From assembly GCA_016283075.1 (NCBI GenBank), contig JAEEMF010000029.1:1-13707 (forward strand): DNA of 13,707 nucleotides, in the 5' to 3' direction. Shown in pieces: positions 6,473 through 13,681 of this stretch; the stretch's first letter is position 1; every line of letters starts with the position of its first letter. The notes beneath the pieces are model-generated. The model saw only the letters and a program-made list of their open reading frames with translations. It had not been told where the DNA came from and did no database searches. Made by a program: the position numbers and the translations under genes. This DNA is from Bacilli bacterium (GTDB lineage Bacteria; Bacillota_I; Bacilli_A; RF39; UBA660).

Positions 6473-8357
6473 AATAAATCAGTTAATAAATAGTGCTAGC
6501 AATTCTGTATCTTATTATACTAATGAAATTGATGTTAATAATCAAAAACTAGATAGATATAAAGAGTGGAGAGATAATCTGGATACAATTTTTGTAGAAG
6601 AATTATCTAGTAGAGTTACTCCTGAGTTAAGAAATTCAAAAGAATTTAAAGATGCTTTAGATTATGTAGGATTCTTTGAAAAGTATTCTAGTGAATCACA
6701 AATAAGGAAAGCAAAGAATTATCTTGGTGAAATTGTGGAAGATTTAGCTTCTAAACAAGAGAAGAAATGTAATGATTTACTTGATAAATATCGTTACTGG
6801 GTTGGACTACTTAATTCATCAAAAGTAGCAGGAGAATTCCTAAATGGATATACTCCAGATACTTTTGTAGATGAAAATACTTTAGAAAGTGTTTATACAA
6901 TTATTAAAGAACAAATGCCTACTAAAGAAGGGTTAAATATATTACTTACTATTGCTAAAAATAATAATAAGATTAGTCTTATGAAAGCGGAACCTAAAGT
7001 AGAAGAACCTAAAGTAGAAGAACCTTCTGAAGAAGTTGAAAGTTTAGAACTTGAAGATGAAGAAGAAACATTATCACTTGGTGATATTGAAAAAGGTAGA
7101 ATAGAAGTAAATAGTATTACACCTGCTGATATAAATGAATATCGTAATCAATTTATTTCTATGTATAATAACTTTGTTAATAGTGCTAGATATAAAGATA
7201 CATTAGGAGATTTATATAACAAAACATTACTTGTTACAAATGGAATTGATGAAGAAATTAGAAATATGAGTGATGAAGATTTAGAACTTCAATTAGCATT
7301 CATAGAAGAAGGAATAGTAGATAATAGAGTAAATGCTTCTATATTATTACTTAAGAGTATCTTAACTGGTAACATAGAACATGCAAAAGAAATATTAGAT
7401 AGTTATGTTAATAACTGTGAAATGAGTAATAATGAATATTTTGCTTTAACAGGAAGAATAGATTATGAAATGGATTATAATAAAGCAAAAGAATTAGTAG
7501 GAAATAATTTTGAAACTACAGAAGCATATAAGTATTTAGAAGGTGCTCCTGAATTTGGATCAAATCATGATAAAATGGCTTACTTAAGATCAGTAAATGT
7601 ATCTAAAGAAGATTCAGAAAGATATGATATACAAAAACTTCTTGAAGATATAGACTTAATTCTTTCAGTAAGACCTATTACTGAGGGAAGTAAAAAAACT
7701 TTACCACTTTATTTTGAAAAACTTGAAAGAATGAATAATATTTTAGAATTTGATTTAAGTGTTTTAGAAGCAGCAAAAACTCCAAATGAAGATGATTTAT
7801 ATAATGGTTACTTTAATAACTATGTAGTACTTTTAGATAAAGATTTATTTATGGAAGAGGCTAAAGAACTTATTAGGGAAAAATCTGATGTTAAATATAA
7901 AAACATTGCTGATAAGATAAAAAGACTTACACTTTTATCACAAGTTGAACTTCAAAATGATCAATATGCTCGTAATATCCATGTTAATGGTGGAGATAAT
8001 GATTATGAACTTTTAGAGTTCCGCGGAGGATCTGGAAATGTTAGAGTAGGATTTAAACGCGTAGAAGGTGCTGAAATAAAGGGTAAACCTGTTTATATGG
8101 TTGTAATGCCATCATATATAAGAGTAGGAAGCTATATAAAGAATGATGGAGTTGCACAAAATATCAAATACTTTGAAAAGAACTTAGATAAGTATAATGA
8201 AATAGTTAAGGCATGCTCTAAAGAAAAAAATAAGGATGAAGTAAGTCCTGAAGCTACTAAACTAATTACTGAATGTATAAGAGCTTATGAAGAGTTAACA
8301 GGAGAACAAAATACCAATAAAGCTGGTAATAAATTAGTGGGAGGTAACAATGAATAA
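6453..8357 (+). CDS. Operon gene 2: large unknown protein, acidic linker, possible RelE-like C-terminus (634 aa)
   Basis: Three parts are visible. Residues 1-175 are charged helices. Residues 178-212 form an acidic Pro/Glu linker with two and a half copies of EPKVE. Residues 225-500 are further helices. Residues 482-592 differ: a basic helix (KIKRLTLL), then predicted strands with YELLEFRGGSGNVRVGFKRV (518-537) and VYMVVMPSYIRVG (547-559), then a helix containing YNEIVKAC. That order (helix, ELR-like strand, RV strand, V-rich strand, ending helix) resembles the RelE/ParE fold. This is inference from pattern only, and no catalytic set can be confirmed. The rest is unassigned. It overlaps gene 3 by 8 bases. 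Soluble, no signal peptide. Confidence 0.85.
   Translation: MEELLNRINQLINSASNSVSYYTNEIDVNNQKLDRYKEWRDNLDTIFVEELSSRVTPELRNSKEFKDALDYVGFFEKYSSESQIRKAKNYLGEIVEDLASKQEKKCNDLLDKYRYWVGLLNSSKVAGEFLNGYTPDTFVDENTLESVYTIIKEQMPTKEGLNILLTIAKNNNKISLMKAEPKVEEPKVEEPSEEVESLELEDEEETLSLGDIEKGRIEVNSITPADINEYRNQFISMYNNFVNSARYKDTLGDLYNKTLLVTNGIDEEIRNMSDEDLELQLAFIEEGIVDNRVNASILLLKSILTGNIEHAKEILDSYVNNCEMSNNEYFALTGRIDYEMDYNKAKELVGNNFETTEAYKYLEGAPEFGSNHDKMAYLRSVNVSKEDSERYDIQKLLEDIDLILSVRPITEGSKKTLPLYFEKLERMNNILEFDLSVLEAAKTPNEDDLYNGYFNNYVVLLDKDLFMEEAKELIREKSDVKYKNIADKIKRLTLLSQVELQNDQYARNIHVNGGDNDYELLEFRGGSGNVRVGFKRVEGAEIKGKPVYMVVMPSYIRVGSYIKNDGVAQNIKYFEKNLDKYNEIVKACSKEKNKDEVSPEATKLITECIRAYEELTGEQNTNKAGNKLVGGNNE
6990..7025 (+). 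repeat. 15-bp in-frame tandem repeat in operon gene 2
   Basis: GAACCTAAAGTAGAA occurs twice in tandem, followed by GAACCT. It encodes (EPKVE)2-EP in the acidic linker. Being a multiple of three, a change in copy number would alter linker length without breaking the frame. Confidence 0.9.
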
Positions 8358-10050
8358 TTTAATTAGATTTTTAGAAGCCTCTATTAAAAAACTAGATGAA
8401 AAAGAAAAATATGAAAAAGTAATTAGTTTATTAAATGATTATATTGGTAGTGGTATAAAAATAAGTGAAGAAAATAGAGTATTCTTAAAAGAAGTATTTG
8501 ATGAAATAACAAGTAATGAAGACTTTAATGATATTCAAAGAAATAGAGCAGATTTTATTACAAATGTACTTATTAAAATAGGTAAAGAATTAGATGATGA
8601 ACAAGTAAAATTATGTCATTTAATTTCTAAGAAGATAGAAGAAAAAATTAAATCAGGAAGTAAAAACTCTAATAGCTATGAAAAACTACTTGATAGTTTA
8701 AATAGTAATAAGAAATTTACTGATTTTGAATTATTAGAAGATATTCTAAATGAAAGTGATATTGATATCCATGAACAGTTAGATATCGTTAAAGAATTAA
8801 TAACTAGAAATTATCGATTTACTAATGTTACTACTAACTCTAAAGAAGAAGTAGAAACTTTAGAAGAATCAGAAGAAACAAAAGAATATAATAATAGTTA
8901 TGAAGATGTTAGAGACTTATTAGCAGAATATGGTGTAGATACAGATAAATTTGCTGATAATAGTAAAGAATATTTAGTAAAATATGTTAATTTAGATAAT
9001 GCTAGAGAAATACTTGATACTTTAAAAGAAAATAAAATTAACTTTTATAAAAAAGGTAATACTAAATCTGAACAATACTTAGTATTTACTTTAATTAAGT
9101 CTAAAAAAGAAATAGTTGATGATGTAAAGGCTATTTGTAATGAAAATGGTATCCCATATAAGAAAGTTGTTGAATTATTCCCAATGAATATTATTCCAAC
9201 TTTGGGATGTGGCTTTTTATGGTTCAGTTCAAGTAAAAAAACTGGACCAAATTATGGTTTAATAAGAGGAAACTACCAAGGATTTAAAAAGTTAATTGAA
9301 TTTTTAAATGAAAAAAATGTTTATTTACCAGGATTATTCAAAAAGTGTAGTTCTGTATTTGCTAAACCAGTAGGTGCTTTTAAAAAGAACTGGGATATTC
9401 TAGAAAAACAATATGAAATTGAAGTAAATAAAGACTCGTTATCATCACTTGTTAGAACTCGTTTGGCAGATCAAATAGATAAATATATCGAAATATTTGA
9501 AAATGGTCTTGAGTTTGTAAGTGAAAATCAAAGTACTTTAGCAAATACAACCGCAAAAGATTTCATTAATTTTAAAACAGCTGAAATGAATGGTATACAT
9601 TTATTATGTTATAATTCTAAAGGTAATATCTTTAAGAAAAAATGTGAATCTGAATTCTTATATCCTAAACATGAATTTGTAAGTTTAGAATTACCAAATG
9701 GCAAAGAAAAAGTATATGATGAAATGGAATTAAATGAAACTACTTTCTTTGATGAAAAAGTTAGTGATAATGAATTATTTAAGTTACTTGAACAACACTA
9801 TGCATCAGGTAATATGTTATACCGTCTAGATGATACTAGAGTATCTAGAACTAAGGTTCATAGAATTTTAAGTAATATGATGAAACAAGGTATTGAAATA
9901 GGCGAAGATGAAATTAAATATGCACTTGCATATAACTCAGTTTTATCTAAGAAAGACTTAGAAAATATTGAAAGCTTTAAAACATTATTTGATAAAGAAA
10001 ACGAAGTGGAGGAAATAGATTATGCACAATTTTTCAGACGCGGGAATTAG
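8350..10050 (+). CDS. Operon gene 3: helical-repeat protein, mTERF-like units (566 aa)
   Basis: Residues 1-160 are charged helices. Residues 164-184 form an acidic Ser/Glu linker, an arrangement parallel to gene 2. Residues 185-400 are built from repeated helix pairs ending in a Gly/Asn-hydrophobic turn: LAEYGV (191-196), LKENKI (225-230), CNENGI (263-268, followed by KKVVELFP), LNEKNV (319-324) and ILEKQYEI (350-357). This resembles the mTERF or alpha-solenoid repeat pattern, with KKVVELFPMN close to the LLxxxP element. Similar proteins occur, as far as I recall, in gut Bacillota without known function. Residues 400-566 include KIHxIL-like helices and a short beta segment (440-455). The ribosome site GGGAGG lies inside gene 2. 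A nucleic-acid-binding role would follow mTERF precedent but is unproven. Confidence 0.8.
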   Translation: MNNLIRFLEASIKKLDEKEKYEKVISLLNDYIGSGIKISEENRVFLKEVFDEITSNEDFNDIQRNRADFITNVLIKIGKELDDEQVKLCHLISKKIEEKIKSGSKNSNSYEKLLDSLNSNKKFTDFELLEDILNESDIDIHEQLDIVKELITRNYRFTNVTTNSKEEVETLEESEETKEYNNSYEDVRDLLAEYGVDTDKFADNSKEYLVKYVNLDNAREILDTLKENKINFYKKGNTKSEQYLVFTLIKSKKEIVDDVKAICNENGIPYKKVVELFPMNIIPTLGCGFLWFSSSKKTGPNYGLIRGNYQGFKKLIEFLNEKNVYLPGLFKKCSSVFAKPVGAFKKNWDILEKQYEIEVNKDSLSSLVRTRLADQIDKYIEIFENGLEFVSENQSTLANTTAKDFINFKTAEMNGIHLLCYNSKGNIFKKKCESEFLYPKHEFVSLELPNGKEKVYDEMELNETTFFDEKVSDNELFKLLEQHYASGNMLYRLDDTRVSRTKVHRILSNMMKQGIEIGEDEIKYALAYNSVLSKKDLENIESFKTLFDKENEVEEIDYAQFFRRGN

Positions 10051-10327
10051 TGATGAATTAGTAAATAAACTTACTGATTCATATGGTCAAACTATCGTAG
10101 ATAGTCTTGAAATCAATATTAATAATGTTTATAAAGTTTATAAGTCACTAAATATGATGGGAGTAAAAAAAGTAGATGATTTACTTCTAGGAAGAGCTGA
10201 TTTATTCTTAATGGATTATGAAGACTTCTTAAATATATTAGAGAAAAAGGGTATAGATAATATTGCCGATTTATTAAATGAAGATCTAAATAATGTAAAT
10301 GATATATTCTTTAGTGATGAAGATTAA
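10022..10327 (+). CDS. Operon gene 4: small mTERF-like two-repeat protein (101 aa)
   Basis: Two helical units align with an exact 30-residue period. L43-xxx-G47-V48-xx-V51-x-D53-L54-L55 matches L73-xxx-G77-I78-xx-I81-x-D83-L84-L85. This is the LxxxGφxxφxxLL core of mTERF-type repeats, here as a minimal two-unit protein. The same style of repeat occurs in the upstream gene. GGAGGA (10008-10013) lies 8 bases before the ATG. The start overlaps the end of gene 3 by 29 bases, so the reading frame has its own ribosome site within gene 3. It is acidic at the C-terminus and has no cysteine. The function is unknown; it may pair with or cap the repeat region of gene 3. Confidence 0.8.
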   Translation: MHNFSDAGISDELVNKLTDSYGQTIVDSLEININNVYKVYKSLNMMGVKKVDDLLLGRADLFLMDYEDFLNILEKKGIDNIADLLNEDLNNVNDIFFSDED

Positions 10328-10358
10328 GAGATATATATAAATATATCTCTTTTAATTT
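10326..10358 (+). terminator. Operon terminator
   Basis: An 11-bp stem (10326-10336 and 10341-10351, AAGAGATATAT type) with an ATAA loop is followed by TTAATTT. It begins in the TAA stop of operon gene 4. Confidence 0.82.
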
Positions 10359-10408
10359 GCATTTTTAAAAGTTTTTAGTATAATAATCTTCATTGTTAAA
10401 AAGGGGAG
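10356..10408 (+). promoter_or_regulatory. Promoter and ribosome site of the transglutaminase-like gene
   Basis: TTTGCA (10356-10361), a 17-base spacer and TATAAT (10379-10384); reading TTGCAT with a 16-base spacer is equally possible. No TGn extension. The ribosome site AAGGGGAG (10401-10408) lies 7 bases before the ATG at 10416. The -35 touches the tail of the operon terminator. Confidence 0.7.
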
Positions 10409-10415
10409 ATAATCC

Positions 10416-12248
10416 ATGGAAAATAAAACACTTACGTTAGATACTAGCTTTGATTTTATCGAAGAAAATATTGACAAATATGAAATATGTGAGATTTGTA
10501 TTGACCGTTCTTTAGTTAATCCTCCTGCTCGAATTGTATATGAATATGATTCTAGAAGGGTAAAACTTTTTATAAGTGATAAATATTATGTCATTAAACC
10601 CGATTATACTCTTTTTGAAGATCAACAAAGACTTAATAATTTTTTAAAAATAGTAATTGCTCATGTAAGAGGTACTTTAACTTTAGATGAGAAATTATCT
10701 GAGAACCCGGTAGTTATAAAAAGCATTGCTGATAATGAAAAAATAAAAAATATAGTTATTGGTGGTGATGGGAAAGCTACTTTACATAAATCTTTTTATG
10801 ATGGTTTAAAAGATTGCAAACATATAAAAAATATAGATTCTAAAACTCTTGAAGTATTATTATTAACTATTGATGATCCTAGAATTGTATTTAATTTATG
10901 TAAAGATGATTATATTGGTAAGAGTTCAGATAAAAAATTTATATGCCTAGATGATATTTTAGGAAAAGTAAATGATAGTGGCAATTCAGTTATTGATATT
11001 TATGATGAAGATGTAGATTCTTTATCTAATAGTGGATATAAAGATATATTAAACTTTAATCCTAAAACAAGTTTTAATGTAACTGCATGTTCACCAAGTA
11101 ATGTATGTAAGTTTAGTAAAGCATTACTAGATAATAACTTAAAAAATAAAGCTATTATAAATGTTAATACGTTATCGGAAAAAGAATTAGCATATTTTTT
11201 AGCACAAGCTTACTATAAAGATTATTCAAATATTTATATAAACCATCTTAGAAACAATTTTAAAGTTAAAAGATTTATTGAAGAAGAAATCATTTTATAT
11301 AGTATGATTAGAGAAGCTATGGAATTATCTCCGTTTGAAAAATATATTTTTGCTTATGGTGTTGTCACTTCATTTAAAAAATATAAAGATTTTTCAAAAA
11401 AAGCTAAAAGTAGCTTTGATCACTGGGGAAGACTTACTAGACATCCATATTACATATTGCATAATGATTTTATTGTATGCACGGGATATGAATTATTGAG
11501 AGAAGAATTGATGTTTAAATTAGGAATTAAAGCAACTTCATTTAGTAATTTCTCTACGAAAGAAAATGAAGAAATAACAGGAAATGATAGATGGCATTTT
11601 AGAGGCATTTCTTATATTAAAGATGATAATTATGGAATTGATGGTTTGTATTTTAGTGATCCTACATTTGATGCACAAGAAGATAAAAACTATTTTGTTT
11701 TTTCAGCGCTTACAGCAGAAGAATACGATAATATGAATGGGTATAATGGATTAAAATGTAATAAATACTTTGAAGTATTATTTGCTGAATTTATGTATTC
11801 GTCTATTGATATAAATGATTTTTATAATAAAATTAATTTTGTAATTGATAGGTTTTTTTCAAGCTATGCTAATGCTGAAACAGTTACTATGGTAATAGAT
11901 CTTGTAAAACCATTTGATAATGAATTATATAAAAGGTTATATGCTGAAATTAATAGTATAAATTGTTTTGATAGTTTTGAATTTAATACTTTCTTTAAGA
12001 AAGCAGTTGAAGAAGTAGGAGAGTTTATAACAAGTAAGAATAATAAACCTATTAGTGGAGAAACTATAATGAAAGCCCTTAAAAATATTTGTTTTAAATT
12101 AAGACCAGATGAATATGATGAAGAAGTACTTGATGATATTAGAAAAGAGAATATAGAGTGGTATTCTTTAAATTTTCCTGAAAGAGTTAAAGAATATTCA
12201 GATGGACATAGAGAATATATAAATACTAAAAATAAATTTAGAGCATAA
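10416..12248 (+). CDS. Large protein with transglutaminase-like core (610 aa)
   Basis: Residues 300-420 carry a papain-like transglutaminase core. Helix SPFEKYIFAYGVVTSFKKY (305-323) precedes the nucleophile segment FIVCTGYELL (352-361, C355), then KLGIKATSF (368-376), RWHFRGISY (392-400, H394) and LYFSDPTFD (411-419, D415). This gives a complete Cys-His-Asp triad. In bacteria the fold covers proteases, peptide cross-linkers and amidases; the reaction here is not determined. The N-terminal half (1-290) is an unrecognised mixed alpha/beta region, partly hydrophobic-strand-rich (110-160), and 430-610 is helical. No signal peptide or membrane helix is seen, so the protein appears cytosolic. That argues against a direct cell-wall role. 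It follows the unknown operon on the same strand but has its own promoter and ends at a bidirectional terminator. Confidence 0.82.
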   Translation: MENKTLTLDTSFDFIEENIDKYEICEICIDRSLVNPPARIVYEYDSRRVKLFISDKYYVIKPDYTLFEDQQRLNNFLKIVIAHVRGTLTLDEKLSENPVVIKSIADNEKIKNIVIGGDGKATLHKSFYDGLKDCKHIKNIDSKTLEVLLLTIDDPRIVFNLCKDDYIGKSSDKKFICLDDILGKVNDSGNSVIDIYDEDVDSLSNSGYKDILNFNPKTSFNVTACSPSNVCKFSKALLDNNLKNKAIINVNTLSEKELAYFLAQAYYKDYSNIYINHLRNNFKVKRFIEEEIILYSMIREAMELSPFEKYIFAYGVVTSFKKYKDFSKKAKSSFDHWGRLTRHPYYILHNDFIVCTGYELLREELMFKLGIKATSFSNFSTKENEEITGNDRWHFRGISYIKDDNYGIDGLYFSDPTFDAQEDKNYFVFSALTAEEYDNMNGYNGLKCNKYFEVLFAEFMYSSIDINDFYNKINFVIDRFFSSYANAETVTMVIDLVKPFDNELYKRLYAEINSINCFDSFEFNTFFKKAVEEVGEFITSKNNKPISGETIMKALKNICFKLRPDEYDEEVLDDIRKENIEWYSLNFPERVKEYSDGHREYINTKNKFRA

Positions 12249-12249
12249 G

Positions 12250-12278
12250 AAAAAGGTATATTAAATATACCTTTTTTT
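12250..12278. terminator. Bidirectional terminator between convergent genes
   Basis: A 12-bp stem (12250-12261 and 12265-12276) with a TAA loop has A5 and T5 ends, so each strand produces a U-tract. The stop codons of both convergent genes (12246-12248 and 12277-12279) flank it directly. Confidence 0.87.
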
Positions 12279-13587
12279 ATGCTGTTTTTACATATTGTTT
12301 ATTTTTAAATTCTACATATATTTCTTTTTTACTAATATATGCATTTGCCTCTAATTCTTCATCATCTTTAAGAACAAATTTTTCAACTAGTTCTTCTTCG
12401 TCACTACTAAATACTACTACTGGGTATCCTACATAAATAATTTTGGCTAGATCTTCTAGTGCATCTAGCGGAATGTTAACACATCCGTGTGTACCATTAT
12501 TTGTTAAGTATGTTTCTTTGTAATCTCCTGCATAATATTTTTCGTCTGTTCTGTAATAAACATTATGAATTCCTATTCCACCATCAAATGGGAAGAAGTA
12601 TTTAACAGGAACATGGTATGTTGAACCATCAGCATTTGTTCCATTTAAGTATCTTTCTCCATATGTAGCATTTACCTGGAATATTCCTTTATTAGTTGGT
12701 GTAGAAGCTTTACCAGTAACACATGGTATTATTCTATAAAGTTCATTATCTTTTATAGCATCTACTTCTTGAATTCTTAAATCTATTGATATTACATCAT
12801 TACCTATAGTTTCTACTTCATCGCATGGAATAGAAAATATTTCATCATTATATTTTATAAATGATTTATTATCAGCTCTAAATAGTTCTTTTATAGTCCT
12901 ATTTTCACATAAGTTTAACTGATAGTTTTCATTTTCAAGTTGCACTCTAGATTTAACTGCTACATATGTATCAGTTATTTCTTTATTAGGATACATACTT
13001 GCTACTCTATATTCATTATCAAGTTCTTTTAAATAAGATGAATCAATAAATGATATATCTAATCCTTCTTTTATACAAGAGTATCCATTTACTTCAAATA
13101 GAACTGTTACTTTATCATATCTTTTATGAGTTTTGTATGTAGTACCGTCAATATCAGTTAGTGCTTTAGTATCATTTGTTACATAGTATTCTTTACTACC
13201 TAGCTCTCTAATACCATATTTAACCATTTTGTCATATAAAGTAGGGAAGATATCTATATCTTCATTTTTTACATAACAAGTTTCACCGTTACCATATCTA
13301 ATAAATGAAAAATCATCATTGTTTGTTATTTGGAATGCATAATCTCCTTTATTGAAAGTATTTTCATGTGTAGTTACTGGTTTATTAAACTCTACCATCT
13401 TACATGATGGTTTCATATTTTTATATAAACTTTCTTCTTTAGGAAAATCTAATTCATCAAAACTAGTTACTACTGGAACTTCATTTATTGCTTCATAACC
13501 TGTTTTAGCAATAGTTGCCATACCAAGTGTTGCAATAAATAATGCTATTCCACTATAAAAGTTTAATTGTTTATTCTTTGTCATCAT
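12277..13587 (-). CDS. Membrane-anchored L,D-transpeptidase (YkuD) with SH3-like repeats
   Basis: At 436 residues, the protein has a signal anchor at about 9-30. Three roughly 50-residue beta-rich units (about 62-115, 134-186 and 207-262), each ending in a Cys-containing strand and an acidic IDIF/ISFID/VETI turn, look like degenerate bacterial SH3 repeats. A YkuD domain follows (about 264-395). The catalytic pattern is GIGIHNVYYR (H341) and THGCVNIP (H367, catalytic C369). The enzyme would cross-link peptidoglycan stem peptides 3-3 or attach proteins to them outside the membrane, with the SH3-like units binding the wall. A Glu-rich tail (396-436) follows the domain. Two ATGs (13587 and 13584) are possible after the GGGGGT ribosome site; the first is given. 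Confidence 0.92.
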   Translation of the reverse strand: MMTKNKQLNFYSGIALFIATLGMATIAKTGYEAINEVPVVTSFDELDFPKEESLYKNMKPSCKMVEFNKPVTTHENTFNKGDYAFQITNNDDFSFIRYGNGETCYVKNEDIDIFPTLYDKMVKYGIRELGSKEYYVTNDTKALTDIDGTTYKTHKRYDKVTVLFEVNGYSCIKEGLDISFIDSSYLKELDNEYRVASMYPNKEITDTYVAVKSRVQLENENYQLNLCENRTIKELFRADNKSFIKYNDEIFSIPCDEVETIGNDVISIDLRIQEVDAIKDNELYRIIPCVTGKASTPTNKGIFQVNATYGERYLNGTNADGSTYHVPVKYFFPFDGGIGIHNVYYRTDEKYYAGDYKETYLTNNGTHGCVNIPLDALEDLAKIIYVGYPVVVFSSDEEELVEKFVLKDDEELEANAYISKKEIYVEFKNKQYVKTA

Positions 13588-13608
13588 AAGACCCCCATGT
13601 TTTGATTT

Positions 13609-13636
13609 ATTATACTATTAACTTTATAAATGTCAA
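13609..13636 (-). promoter_or_regulatory. Strong promoter of the L,D-transpeptidase gene
   Basis: On the minus strand a consensus TTGACA (13636-13631), a 16-base spacer and consensus TATAAT (13614-13609). It lacks the TGn extension. It is one of the two best -35/-10 pairs in the window. Confidence 0.82.
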
Positions 13637-13649
13637 TTTTAATTTTCTA

Positions 13650-13675
13650 TGATATAATTGTTTTAGATTAGAGGT
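13650..13675 (+). promoter_or_regulatory. Extended -10 promoter and ribosome site of the right-edge gene
   Basis: TGA-TATAAT (13650-13658) with no clear -35; its -35 region overlaps that of the divergent L,D-transpeptidase promoter. GAGGT (13671-13675) lies 6 bases before the ATG at 13682. Confidence 0.6.
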
Positions 13676-13681
13676 AATGAT

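Noticed and set aside
5999..10327. Reading the orphan operon as a phage or defence module
   Set aside because: No integrase, terminase, portal, nuclease, helicase or NTPase motif is visible in the four proteins, and base composition matches the flanks. Either label would be a guess.
13677..13679. ATG at 13677 as start of the right-edge gene
   Set aside because: It reaches a TGA stop after one further codon and is too close to the GAGGT ribosome site.
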